This document shows positions 41,656 to 52,089 of a DNA stretch of 64,000 bases, piece by piece; the first letter of the stretch is position 1, and the number at the start of each line of letters is the position of its first letter. The notes under the pieces are model-generated. The model was given only the letters and a program-made list of their open reading frames with translations, made no database searches and was not told the origin of the DNA. This DNA is from Mayamaea pseudoterrestris (lineage: Eukaryota > Bacillariophyta > Bacillariophyceae > Sellaphorales > Sellaphoraceae): assembly GCA_027923505.1 (NCBI GenBank), contig BROI01000037.1, positions 124,001-188,000 on the forward strand. The letters are read 5' to 3'. The translations under genes were made by a program, and so were the position numbers.

Positions 41656-43101
41656 ATGACGCTACCAATCACAAGCACAGCTGCAACGAGGTTACTACAC
41701 AGCCGGCGGCGAAGCTCCTTGGCTTCGGTCGTCCTTGTGACTACCTTGGTTTCGGTGACACTCTCACTCCGATCAAGTCACGCTCTGCAGCCAAACTCAT
41801 TCCAGACAAGCACCTCCAAGCAAGTCTCCTTGATTAACAATCCTCAAGTTGGCTCATCTTCGCAACAAGACTTTTCCTTCGCGCCGCTTCCGACTCCCTT
41901 GGCATCTCCACCAACGCCGCTCCTGCAGCAGCAGAATTTGGCGGCGGCAACATCAAATAGCCTTGAAACGCCTCCATCCGAGTATGACTTGTCGGTGGGC
42001 CGCGCTCTTGACGCTCTTCGAAAGGACTATCCCGACATACTATGCCGACCACCAGATTATTCCATTTACGCGGACAACATTGAAGTCATTGACCCATCCG
42101 GCGTGACGCTGCATGGACTGGTAACATATCGCAACTCGTTTCGGTTACTGCAAGCGTTGATCAAGGTGGTGTACTGCCCGTCGCGCAGCGGCTTGACCTT
42201 TCGTCTGTGCTACGACAAGGCGCGCCGCAACATTCGCGTGCACTGGAACGCGCACGTATTGCCGCGGTTCTCCTTTAACAAGGCGCGGCAGCAACTATAT
42301 GTGGATGGTATTTCAGTATATGAGCTTGATCAAGAGACTGGTGAAATTGTGCAGCATCGTATTGAACATATTTTGATCAATAATGAGCCAGTCTTGCCAA
42401 AGGAGGGAGTCTTTGCGGCGTTGGAGCAGCAGCATACCATGTCGGTGCCAAGCTTTAGTCAGCAAGTGCCGGCGATTGCTGGAGGAAGCACGAATGGAAA
42501 AATGCAACGACAGAATAGTGGAAACATGGTGACGGAGTTTCGACCCTGGGATCAGCGAAGGACGGTGCCATCGTCATCATTGTTCATGATGGTCCAAGGC
42601 CAAGGAGGAGACGCTTCTTCCTCGTCGGCCGCACTATCAAATTCTTCACCAGTGACAGATTTCCCAGACCTTGACTGGAAGGCGCTGGAAGCGAAAAACA
42701 AGTCGCGCAAAAAGTTTGGACTGCAGCCAGTCACGCCGGAGGAATTTATGAAGCTACAAACCGAAGTCGCCGACCTTGCGCAGGAGCAACTGGAACGACA
42801 ACAGCAACTGCTGCAGCAACAGGCGCAAGCAAAGCTTTCGGAACCAAAGCCAAATTTTTTGCAGCAACTGTTTGGACAAGCGTTGAAGGATACCTGCGAA
42901 ACAAACTACGACTGCGAGCGGCCCATGGTTTGCTGTGACTTTGGCATTACGAAAAAGTGCTGCTCGTCGGGAATGCGTGTGGTGGATGGCCCGCCGCAGT
43001 ATGCGACTGTGCCAGTGCCACAGGGGATTGACGATGAATATGGTTATCCGCCAGGGCGTGGCCCGGCCGGCGATGGCGCTGGGAACGAGCGATTGTGGTA
43101 G
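41656..43101 (+). CDS. DUF2358-like protein with Cys-rich C-terminal segment
   Basis: A 481-residue protein. The N terminus (RRSSLASVVLVTTLVSVTLS then SSHALQ) reads as a signal sequence, so secretory or plastid targeting is likely. The conserved domain at ~115-250 starts YDLSVGRALDALRKDYPDIL and contains YSIYADNIEVIDPSGVTLHG, FRVHWNAHVLPRF-like and LYVDGISVYELDQETGEIVQ segments, matching the DUF2358/SnoaL-like family found in chloroplast proteins. The fold suggests a small binding barrel; no reaction is known. After a Gln-rich linker the C terminus carries CETNYDCERPMVCCDF and KKCCSSGM, eight cysteines in ~30 residues, not part of the usual family. Confidence 0.75.
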   Translation: MTLPITSTAATRLLHSRRRSSLASVVLVTTLVSVTLSLRSSHALQPNSFQTSTSKQVSLINNPQVGSSSQQDFSFAPLPTPLASPPTPLLQQQNLAAATSNSLETPPSEYDLSVGRALDALRKDYPDILCRPPDYSIYADNIEVIDPSGVTLHGLVTYRNSFRLLQALIKVVYCPSRSGLTFRLCYDKARRNIRVHWNAHVLPRFSFNKARQQLYVDGISVYELDQETGEIVQHRIEHILINNEPVLPKEGVFAALEQQHTMSVPSFSQQVPAIAGGSTNGKMQRQNSGNMVTEFRPWDQRRTVPSSSLFMMVQGQGGDASSSSAALSNSSPVTDFPDLDWKALEAKNKSRKKFGLQPVTPEEFMKLQTEVADLAQEQLERQQQLLQQQAQAKLSEPKPNFLQQLFGQALKDTCETNYDCERPMVCCDFGITKKCCSSGMRVVDGPPQYATVPVPQGIDDEYGYPPGRGPAGDGAGNERLW

Positions 43102-43429
43102 TTGATTACCACTGGTATCAACGAGAAACTGATACCTGCGGTTTATCGACGATAAGGACGATTATGAGTAGCCAAGACTGCGGTCTTTGCACTGAGTGGC
43201 GAGCAATGAGTCTGCAGACTCCACTCGTCGCTCATCTTTGCACATAATGCATTGGAGTTTTCCGAGAGGCAACCATGACGCTACAACGCCCCGTCTTGCA
43301 TGATAAAAATAGATGCATGTATACAATTTATGAAATATTTGTAGATAGTGGCTATGGTAGGAAACATATTGAGAGCTGCTGAGTGCAGTGCTTTCGAGAT
43401 TAAAAGCAAACATGGAGTTGCCTGCATAT
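43102..43429. other. Intergenic region, nothing recognised
   Basis: About 330 bases, AT-rich, ending where sequence shared with the second gene copy begins. Confidence 0.35.
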
Positions 43430-43566
43430 ACTTATAGTTGACGTGACATAGTTTTTGTCCGACCGTTTCTTGACAATCTTCGAATTTCATCGCCAAAGTG
43501 ATGCGACCTTTCTCGACGAGGATCTTATTCTAGTTGCATACGTTTCCTATATTCTACAATTCCATC
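43430..43566 (+). repeat. Duplicated upstream region, copy 1
   Basis: Starting with CTTATAGTTGACGTGACATA, ~135 bases upstream of the unknown gene are almost the same as 49587-49725. They likely contain the 5' UTR and core promoter, duplicated with the gene. Confidence 0.8.
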
Positions 43567-44391
43567 ATGGTGACAACGCGCAACCAAGAGAAGCACGATG
43601 AGGCCGAGCCGCCGTCTAATAAGAACGAGGAGTCGTCAACTGAGCCGTCAACGTTGAAACGGGACAAGGACGAGGCGCCAAACGCCGACAAGAATCTTAG
43701 CGCAAATCAGAGTTCTCACACCGACCATACGTCCAAGCAGAAACGAGACGAGTCGGGCGACGACGAGGGTCGCGAAGACATCAAGCAAGGCGCTGCGAAG
43801 CGAGAAAGCTCCACATCGCCCACTGCAGGCGACAATTCGGACGACAACGACGATAAGGATTCCGACGCTGAAATTACCATTAATCGTGCTCCCGTTCTGA
43901 CGCTATGGGTATCTGTCGTGGCGGAGCGCCTTGGTTACAGTCGCGATGAAGCTTATTCGTACGGACGCTGGGTGGCGAGCACACTGGCTGCGTCCAAGGG
44001 TAGGTCGCTGGGCATTGTTCGTCCCAGCAAGAAGAAAAAGACTGACGCGGAGGGTCGTCGCGAGGGACGTGAAATGGATGCCGACCACATTATGGTGTTT
44101 GGTCAAATGAAGGTACCAGTCAAGGATGTGAATGGCAAGCTCTTGGCGGTCAAGCAAGGCAAGACGATTAATCCAGAGACGGTTCGTCGCTACTTTCACA
44201 ACAAGTTTGGCGACAATTTGGATCATGCGCACGACGCCATGATGAAACTTGCCGAAAGCTTGGAGGCGGACGACTTGCGCAACCGCGCCTACGAATTCTA
44301 CGAGCAGTTTCGTCCCGAATGGCATGGCTGGGGTCGTAAGGGAACTCTTGATTTGGACGAAATTGAACACATGGCCGAAGAAGATGAATAA
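43567..44391 (+). CDS. Unknown conserved protein, copy 1 of a duplicated pair
   Basis: A 274-residue protein. The first ~105 residues are highly charged and disordered (Glu, Asp, Lys, Ser). The conserved core follows: APVLTLWVSVVAERLGYSRD, AYSYGRWVASTLAASKGRSLG, then INPETVRRYFHNKFGD and YEQFRPEWHGWGRKGTLDLD. By memory this core (LTLWAAVVAERLG...AKGRRLGI...GWGAKGDLDLD) is a family of unknown function seen mostly in bacteria and fungi. The copy at 49726 differs at about 15 positions, nearly all in the disordered half. The basic KKKK near the middle may be a nuclear signal. No intron. The upstream TTG of the longer frame was not used. An antisense frame over the same bases is a shadow. Confidence 0.8.
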   Translation: MVTTRNQEKHDEAEPPSNKNEESSTEPSTLKRDKDEAPNADKNLSANQSSHTDHTSKQKRDESGDDEGREDIKQGAAKRESSTSPTAGDNSDDNDDKDSDAEITINRAPVLTLWVSVVAERLGYSRDEAYSYGRWVASTLAASKGRSLGIVRPSKKKKTDAEGRREGREMDADHIMVFGQMKVPVKDVNGKLLAVKQGKTINPETVRRYFHNKFGDNLDHAHDAMMKLAESLEADDLRNRAYEFYEQFRPEWHGWGRKGTLDLDEIEHMAEEDE

Positions 44392-44787
44392 TTGGTTACC
44401 TACGGCAAGTTGCGGGGGGCAAACTTGTATGCAAGGCATAATTGACGAAAGAGTACAAGAGATTCAATAGCAAGCTCATATGTTCCATTAATCAACAATG
44501 TACTTTACTTTGAGGATACCAGGCTAGCCCGAGACAGCGACACCAGTTGCTCAGTCAGCAGCTTGCTATTGTAGACAGCTGGTAAAGATCCCAATGCAGG
44601 ACATTGAAGGCGCCAAGGCTGCAGTATTTCTAGTGATTACATCCACACTCATTCCTCCGCTGTTGTTAATTACAATTGTATCGTTCATGCTGTTGACAAC
44701 CGGTAGGCATGGCTAGGGTAGCTAACTTTGCGTGCCGATGGCCATCGCATGAACCGAATGGCGTCTTATCGGTTCTCAAAATCCGGG
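44392..44787. other. Region between gene copy 1 and the tandem repeat
   Basis: About 400 bases, no gene supported. Similarity to gene copy 2 stops at the stop codon, so this stretch is not part of that duplication. Confidence 0.4.
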
Positions 44788-45416
44788 ATTGCGAAAGTTC
44801 GTTCTTCTGTGGGATCAAACTCGGTCCAGAATGACGATACAGAGAATCTAAACATACCATCGTCTACGTCTATCATTCAAGAATGCAAAGGTGCGAAATT
44901 GCAACATAACTTTTAATTTTGGTCATGCTGGGACGATTCTTGCAAACTCACTCAAATCATCTCGATAGAAACACCACAACAACTTTGGCCACAGCTGTAA
45001 TACCAGGCTATTGGCTCGTCCATTGCATCAAGTATATATTAAATGGTATATTGCGCCTGTTTCAGCCAAAAGCATGCATGTTTAGGACGTCGCGTCGACG
45101 ATTGAAGATGTTACCAGTTTGCACCTCGTTCAAACAAAGGCGACTCACTCACTCAATTTTGGTCCCGCGGCAAATGTTCCAACGGAATCATATTCCCTGC
45201 TTTCTTGTGGTTCTCATGACATCTTGCTGGTTGCAATGCAACGCCTCCTTGGTCCCGCAAATCCAGCGCAAAAATGGCGATGCCATGAAAATCGATCAAA
45301 AAACCCGGAGACCAAGGAACCGCGCTTTTTCGCATGGGATGCGGCACGACTCAGCCAATCCAATCCCGTGACCACCCTCTCAGGGGTTAGCGTAAGAGCG
45401 GGGGTTCCCCCCGCAA
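44788..45416. repeat. Tandem repeat unit 1 (629 bp)
   Basis: Direct repeat of 629 bp. The start (ATTGCGAAAGTTCGTTCTTC) and end (GGGGGTTCCCCCCGCAA) recur at exactly +629. As far as compared by eye the two units are identical over their full length, including every frame. The unit ends with a GC hairpin at 45398-45414 (7-bp stem, 3-base loop). The long reading frame inside begins with TTG and resembles no protein. Confidence 0.9.
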
Positions 45417-46045
45417 ATTGCGAAAGTTCGTTCTTCTGTGGGATCAAACTCGGTCCAGAATGACGATACAGAGAATCTAAACATACCATCGTCTACGTCT
45501 ATCATTCAAGAATGCAAAGGTGCGAAATTGCAACATAACTTTTAATTTTGGTCATGCTGGGACGATTCTTGCAAACTCACTCAAATCATCTCGATAGAAA
45601 CACCACAACAACTTTGGCCACAGCTGTAATACCAGGCTATTGGCTCGTCCATTGCATCAAGTATATATTAAATGGTATATTGCGCCTGTTTCAGCCAAAA
45701 GCATGCATGTTTAGGACGTCGCGTCGACGATTGAAGATGTTACCAGTTTGCACCTCGTTCAAACAAAGGCGACTCACTCACTCAATTTTGGTCCCGCGGC
45801 AAATGTTCCAACGGAATCATATTCCCTGCTTTCTTGTGGTTCTCATGACATCTTGCTGGTTGCAATGCAACGCCTCCTTGGTCCCGCAAATCCAGCGCAA
45901 AAATGGCGATGCCATGAAAATCGATCAAAAAACCCGGAGACCAAGGAACCGCGCTTTTTCGCATGGGATGCGGCACGACTCAGCCAATCCAATCCCGTGA
46001 CCACCCTCTCAGGGGTTAGCGTAAGAGCGGGGGTTCCCCCCGCAA
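45417..46045. repeat. Tandem repeat unit 2 (629 bp)
   Basis: Second full unit, directly abutting unit 1 and apparently identical. Ends with the same GC hairpin (46027-46043). An assembly duplicate is possible, though the following partial unit has its own single-base difference. Confidence 0.9.
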
Positions 46046-46062
46046 TAAGGAATTTAGAGAAT

Positions 46063-46256
46063 TCATGACATCTTGCTGGTTGCAATGCAACGCCTCCTTG
46101 GTCCCGCAAATCCAGCGCAAAAATGGCGATGCCATGAAAATCGATCAAAAAACCCGGAGACTAAGGAACCGCGCTTTTTCGCATGGGATGCGGCACGACT
46201 CAGCCAATCCAATCCCGTGACCACCCTCTCAGGGGTTAGCGTAAGAGCGGGGGTTC
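46063..46256. repeat. Tandem repeat unit 3, partial (~194 bp)
   Basis: Corresponds to the last third of the unit (TCATGACATCTTGCTGGTTG up to GCGGGGGTTC), joined to unit 2 through 17 unrelated bases. One base differs from units 1 and 2 (GAGACTAAGG against GAGACCAAGG). The GC hairpin is cut in half at its right edge. Confidence 0.85.
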
Positions 46257-46352
46257 TGAAGTACCTATCGTAGGATGATATGTAAATGGAAATTATGGTG
46301 GTATTTTAAAGACTGCAATTGAAGATTGCCTCCATGGCGAGCCATCGCTCTT

Positions 46353-48130
46353 TTACTGGCGAGGCATAGCAGGTGTTGCAGACACCGTTGGAGATTCGGC
46401 GGGGGGTACACTTGGTCGCTCAGCAATTGGTGACTGGTTAGATGGCACCCTTGGAGAGTCCGCCGCGGGCGTACCGAGTGGGGTGATAAAGTCAGCTGGG
46501 ACGTCGACGTTGTTCATGGATGCAAAGATTGCTGCTAGGCGTTTGATTTCTTCCGTGTGCGACGAGACTATAGGATCCACAGGGGCGGATGGTCGCGGAT
46601 TTTGTAGAAGATGGAGCAGGTCCTTGATCAGTGCGGAGACTATGTCGTTGGTAGACGGTGTAGGCATGACGACTTGGGATGGAAACCAAGCGAGAGTGTC
46701 GGCAATACGTTCAGTGTCTGTTTCAGTGGCATAGACTCGGTAGCAGCGGTAGTGCTCCATTGCTGGTCCAAGGTAATAGCCATCAACTCCGTGTGGCGAC
46801 TGGGACTGGCGCTTATCTGCTTTCTCATGAATGATGACTCGCGTTCCTGGTGGTGCCATTGGTGTTCGATTAAAATCAAAAGCACCATGCAGCTGGGCAT
46901 ACGCTGAAAGTTTTGGATTGATTCTGGATGTGCAAAGCAGATTAAGTGTGATGACAGCCTGCGGGAGGAGGCGGTCCCAGTGTCGGAGTGGAAACTTTGG
47001 ATCGGTGCCACAGAGGATGGCAACAAAGTGGTTTGTCCATGTGCGAATGGCACGCTCTGCGGCATTGCGACGGTGATTGTATGGAGGAACCAATTGAAAA
47101 TCAATGTCTTGCTCGCGCATAAAGTCCTTGAGTGCTTTGCAGGCTTCATTGTCCAAGCGTTGGAGCTGTGGCTTGAGTCCTCGAGAGCATAGTAGTTCAT
47201 GGATCTTTTTGTACGCCGCAACAATGCTGGCGCCTGTCTTATTCTTCAAAGGTTCGACGAGAATCGCATTGCTGTCTTCATCATAGACGACTAGCATGCT
47301 TGTGTTTCCTGAGCTGGAGACTTGCATGAAACGCCCTGTGAGATCCGAATGCACTTTTCCGGTGGCTTCTTTGACGCTTGCCCAAATGCGGTGCTCGCGT
47401 TGCGCCGGTGGATCTGATTGAGTTGGGTACATATCTGCTTCAATGTCAGCTGCAGTGTCGACGACATGATTTGCAACATGCTTTTTTGTAGAGCGAACAT
47501 TTTTTCTGGTCTGATCAAGGTGTCCTTTTGCACTTGCTGTGGATCGCGGTGGATGAGCTCGTACTTGCTGGGAGGTGACACTGGGGAACGTGGTAAGATG
47601 CCCATTATCCAGTGCTTTGCACAAGGTGGAAACTGTTGGAGATCCCATGGTGGCGCTGAGGTAGGCCACGCGGTCAGCGACTGTGTGAGGCTGATACATG
47701 GAGAGTGCATAGTTTGTGCTTGTTGGTAGGTGCTGGTTCATGTTGCATGACCAAAGTTTTGTGTCACTGTCTCGTGTCCCTGCGAGTATGATTTGGTCGC
47801 CTTTGGAGACTGTGACTGTTGTTGCTGTGAACTCTGCGGTGCAGCCATCGTCGCATAGTGTGCCAATGGAGAGTAGAGACATTGCCATGTCTGGGAAAAC
47901 ATGCGCCTGGCGTGCAGCGGGCGAGCATCCTGGTAGATCTAGGAGTACTGTGTGCGTGGACTGCATGGTGGTGCCATTGGGGACTGTGACGGTGATTCCT
48001 GGTGAAGCTGGCTGCTTGTTTGAGTACGGGAGCATGGATGTGATGTAATGGCCGGTGCATCCGGTGTCGGCGATTGCTTTACAGTGTATAGGCGGGGAGG
48101 AGACATCAAGTTCATTTAACCACTGTTTAT
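46353..48130 (-). pseudogene. Protease-integrase part of the Copia remnant
   Basis: Pol part of the fossil element. An aspartic protease (with the DTG signature) is followed by an integrase core, recognisable from VHSDLTGRF and the YNHRRNAAERAIRT segment. The part nearest the left edge is Pro/Ser-rich. Treated as broken. Confidence 0.8.
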
Positions 48131-48505
48131 TAGTTGAACTATTAGCTGATGCCGTCCCTCCATCCTATTCCTGCGTGGAGCGGTTGCCGTTGTTGCGGTA
48201 GGTGAGGTTTCCTTCCTTGCCATTCATCTTGTTCGCCCAAGTGGCCGCAACTTGATGTCCTTCCTTTTGGTGAGTGCACTGTGCTGTCCATGCCCGCAGC
48301 ATGCGTCCAGCAATACTTCTTGACGCGAGGAACTTGATTGTTATGCGTGTTCGTTGTGCTTGATCGGCGTCGTTGGCTTGCGCAAAGAGCAGCATGCCGC
48401 TAATGTTTCTGGAGAGAACTCTGACAGTACTCGCTTTGACTTTCTTGGACATGGTTTGCTTGGCTAAGCCCCGCGCACCGCCGCCTCTTGTTGCGGCGGA
48501 GTCGA

Positions 48506-49081
48506 CTACAGATTTTGCCGTGCTTTGATGCCGCGGATGTGCTTATGTGGTCGAGTGAGGCTCGGCCGGCCGTTGCGAGGCTGCGGGGCATTCAATGTAT
48601 TTGTCCACTGGGCATCACCAAATGCATTTGCTTCAAGACTCGATGAGTCTTTCGCGTCACTATGTGTTTGAGAGTGGAGAACAGACACTGTATGTCGGGC
48701 AGTTTCTGGCATGCATTCCATGATCATGGCCTTGGTGGACGAAGCCACTTTGCGGTCTAGGTTGAAACGTGCAACTTGAATGGCAAGCTGGCGAGTTGCT
48801 TCTTTGATGACTGCTGCCGGCGCATTGTTGGGCAGGCCAAGGTCATTATCGGGGAAGTCTTGTGCAACATATGGGTCTCCAGGCGAGAGGTTGTCATATT
48901 CTGCTTGAGTGTAGCAATGGTGACTGTGTCCCATCAAGCCGTTACCAAAGTCGGATTCGATTGATTGAAGGTTGGTTCGAAGTTGGTTTTTGAAGACTTG
49001 ACACTCCTCATACGTGATGGTTCCTGTCGTTCCCATGGGGGAAAACTTTGTATGCGGGTAAAGGGGCTTGGAGTCGGCCAT
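48506..49081 (-). pseudogene. gag-like part of the Copia remnant
   Basis: Gag-like open stretch of the fossil element, with the helical, Gln- and Asn-rich character of Copia gag. Treated as part of a broken element rather than a host gene. Confidence 0.6.
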
Positions 49082-49586
49082 GGTGTTGCTTTATTGATGG
49101 AAGCTTGGTGCTCAGGCAGAGCTTGTTGCTTGGTTGGTCGATTCGACAGCAGGTGTCGAGAGAATGCCGGGTGGAGCAAGTGTTGGAGAGCCTGGATGGA
49201 TCGCTTGCTTGGTTTGTTCGGTCTTGGCAATCTCTGCTAATGCTAAGTTGCGCAGTACTCAATTGTTAGTAGTGAATGATTGTTTAGATTGCTGGTTATG
49301 CTATTGTATTGAGAGGTCAATGGCATGGAGGCAACGTAGAAGACGAGATTGCCAAGTTGTGAGCTGTTGGAGGGGATGTCGCATGCGACTCGGATGGAGC
49401 TCGAGATCCATCCCTCGCCGACTCGCCAACTGGAGGCAACGGGATTGATATAGATACGGCTTGTAGGAATTAGCCATATAACATATAGAGAGGTTGGCAT
49501 GCCGGCGCTGTTACTTAGGTAACGTGCGCGCCGGCCGGCCTTGAGGTTCTTCCTTGGGAATCGGATTGAAGCTCGGAGAGATCAAC

Positions 49587-49725
49587 ACTTATAGTTGACG
49601 TGACATAGTTGTTGTCCGATCGTTTCTTGACAATCTTCGAATTTCATCGCCAAAGTGATGCAACCTTTCTCGACGAGGATCTTATTCTAGTTGCATACGT
49701 TTCATCTTTATTATACAATTCCATC
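49587..49725 (+). repeat. Duplicated upstream region, copy 2
   Basis: Starts CTTATAGTTGACGTGACATA like 43430 and runs to the ATG with only a few base differences and a short insertion before the start. It begins exactly at the inferred outer edge of the retroelement LTR. Confidence 0.8.
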
Positions 49726-50547
49726 ATGGTGACAACGCGCAACCAAGAGAAGCACGATGAGGCTGAGCCGCCTTCCAATAAGAATGAGGAGTCGTCAACT
49801 GAGCCGTCAACGTTGAAACGGGATAAGGACGAGGCGGTAAACGCCGACAAGAAACTTGGCGCAAATCGGAGTTCTCATAGCGACCATACTTCCAAGCAAA
49901 ACCGAGACGAGTCGGGCGACGACGAGGGTCGCGAAGACATCAAGCAAGGCGCTGCGAAGCGAGAAAGCTCCACATCCCCCACTGCTGGCCACGATTCGGA
50001 CGACAACGAAAAGGATTCCGACGCTGAAATTTCCATCAATCGTGCTCCCGTGCTGACGCTATGGGTTTCTGTTGTGGCGGAGCGCCTTGGTTACAGTCGT
50101 GATGAAGCTTATTCATACGGACGCTGGGTGGCAAGCACACTGGCTGCGTCCAAGGGCAGGGCGCTGGGCATTGTTCGTCCCAGCAAGAAGAAAAAGACTG
50201 ACGCGGAGGGTCGTCGCGAGGGACGTGAAATGGATGCCGACCACATTATGGTGTTTGGGCAAATGAAGATACCCGTCAAGGATGTGAATGGCAAGCTCTT
50301 GGCGGTCAAGCAAGGCAAGACTATTAATCCAGAGACGGTTCGTCGCTACTTTCACAACAAGTTTGGCGACAATTTGGATCATGCGCACGACGCCATGATG
50401 AAACTTGCCGAAAGCATGGAGGCAGACGACTTGCGCAACCGTGCCTACGAATTCTACGAGCAGTTTCGTCCCGAATGGCATGGCTGGGGTCGCAAGGGAA
50501 CTCTTGATTTGGACGAAATTGAACACTTGGCCGAAGAGGATGAATAG
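49726..50547 (+). CDS. Unknown conserved protein, copy 2 of a duplicated pair
   Basis: A 273-residue paralogue of the protein at 43567. The conserved core is almost the same (changes such as RSLG/RALG, QMKVP/QMKIP, ESLEA/ESMEA are conservative), while the charged N-terminal half carries most differences. This pattern suggests both copies are under selection on the core, so both may be functional. The DNA similarity ends at the stop codon; the 3' regions are unrelated. The ATG at 49726 follows TTCCATC as in copy 1. Function is unknown; the family seems shared with bacteria and fungi. Confidence 0.8.
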   Translation: MVTTRNQEKHDEAEPPSNKNEESSTEPSTLKRDKDEAVNADKKLGANRSSHSDHTSKQNRDESGDDEGREDIKQGAAKRESSTSPTAGHDSDDNEKDSDAEISINRAPVLTLWVSVVAERLGYSRDEAYSYGRWVASTLAASKGRALGIVRPSKKKKTDAEGRREGREMDADHIMVFGQMKIPVKDVNGKLLAVKQGKTINPETVRRYFHNKFGDNLDHAHDAMMKLAESMEADDLRNRAYEFYEQFRPEWHGWGRKGTLDLDEIEHLAEEDE

Positions 50548-50724
50548 GTAATGTAGATGAGTAAATCAATATGGATTGTATGCATATTTCCGCCTCGACT
50601 TTTCTTTGGCGACATACACTCATTTGCAAGCGCGTTGGCGCTACTCGTACAATTCGTTTCAATCAGATAGCTAAATTGGTGATGGTGGGACAGCCAAAAG
50701 CCGTTCATCGCCAGCATCTCCATC

Positions 50725-51988
50725 ATGCAGCCTTCATCATCTTCATCCACGGGTCTGTTTGCATTATACAGTCGCAAACAGCAGGTTTCAAGCAAGCACA
50801 CTACAGCAATGATTGACCCTCAAGACTTGGATTATGCACTCGAAACGGTTCAGCGCGGCTTTCAGCAAGGCTTGGAACGGTCTGACGTGTATGCCATGAT
50901 TGCTGGAACGGCTGCCTTTTCGTCAACACTTGCACTTTCAACCTACGTGATGCAGCAGGTATTGCGCATTTCCACGGCAACCAATCGACCAATACCAAGT
51001 CTTTCTGGAGTGGCGAGTGTTTGTTTGGCATCGGTGGCGAGTCATCATGCAGCCATTGCGACGAATGAATACGTGGTGCAAGGTAAACTTCCCACCTTGT
51101 TTGACATTAGGCGACGCCAACGAGATACAATCTTGGATACTTCCTTTCGACGAAAGAACAATGATTTCCTCGATTTACACTTTGTTCAGATTCCGCTTCA
51201 CACGCTACGCATTTGCTGCCTGGGTCTATTGACTTTTAAGCTTTTGGGCGGACGCTTCTGGTCCGTCGCACCAAGTAGCTATGTTCACCATGGATCATTC
51301 GCGAGGCCACGGGTCTTTAGCCTCAAGGCAACTTCGGTATATGCCACCGAGACGCAACGATTGGCGCTGCAACGCATGGGACGTCTCGCGGGTTGTCATA
51401 CCTGTGGGACGCGCATGCTCTTCCAGCGACCAAGGTTTAACGGCGATGTGAGTCCGTTGCGAGAAACTTGATTGACTTTGTTTCTCGAACGATTCTCTCA
51501 TTCGTCTAGTTTCTCGATCATTGTGACTCTATTTGTCTTTGCAGCACATGCCTCCTCTACTCGTGGCCAATGAGCTGAACCGAATCTGGTACCGAAAACT
51601 GTTTCGAATGAAAGTCAAATTTCGTTTCTTTCCACAGTGCATTGACTGCTCCAATACGCAAGGCGGCATCATGTCGCAAGCGAGAGCAGTGCTGGACAAG
51701 CAACCCAAGAATCTATTGCAGCGCAAAGTCTTTCAGGGAACAGACATGATGAAGCTGCCAATCTTACACAGTAAGAACTTTTACCATGGCTTGCAGCCGC
51801 GCATTAGTCACTTGACGGGGACTGTTCTTGGCGGCTTCGCCGTGCTAAACAGCAGTGAAGCGGATATAGCGAATGGAAATCGAAATCGGTACGAACGATT
51901 GCACAAGCAACTCTCGAGCTGGTGCAAAAATGTACGAAACAATGACATGGTTGTCAAATTGGTCTCGTCCCTGCAACGACCAAAATGA
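50725..51988 (+). CDS. Unknown protein with two CxxC motifs and an HMPP motif
   Basis: Two exons: 50725-51447 and 51545-51988, with a 97-bp intron (GTGAGT to TTTGCAG), phase 0, joining RPRFNGD to HMPPLLVANELNR. Product ~388 residues (360 if the ATG at 50809, MIDPQDLDY, is used). One or two hydrophobic segments lie near ~55-110 (YAMIAGTAAFSSTLALSTYV). CHTCGTR sits just before the intron and QCIDCSN after it, so two CxxC pairs could hold a zinc ion across the join. The exact join restores the DHMPP motif. No family was recognised; a zinc-binding or HNH-like fold is possible but not shown. Confidence 0.7.
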
Positions 51989-52089
51989 AAAAATTGATAT
52001 AGACATAGATTGTGCCATAGAATTACCTAGTAAACATGCTTACAGTATAAGAATGTTTTATACAACTTCTGTAAAGGTGTTAAATGAAT

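Larger units (their letters stand above)
46353..49586 (-). mobile_element. Copia-type LTR retrotransposon remnant, minus strand
   Basis: A fossil element read right to left. Recognised parts are gag-like (48506-49081), an aspartic protease and an integrase (46353-~48130). A possible 5' LTR spans ~49250-49586, whose outer edge starts TGTTGA and directly abuts the duplicated gene region. No matching second LTR was found by eye, so its age cannot be set from LTR divergence; the long reading stretches suggest it is not very old. The element is broken, with at least two or three breaks, and not all usual Copia parts are recognised. It resembles the CoDi group of diatom Copia elements in overall character, which is an inference. 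Confidence 0.8.

Noticed and set aside
43903-44439. Antisense frame over the unknown gene (also present over copy 2)
   Set aside because: Kept in both copies only because the sense core is conserved.
45398-45416. GC hairpin at the repeat end as a Helitron terminus
   Set aside because: No CTRR end follows the hairpin and no TC start is defined at the unit boundary.
44919-46000. Two identical 150-residue reading frames in the tandem repeats
   Set aside because: They start with TTG, show no protein likeness, and are identical only because the DNA repeat is identical.
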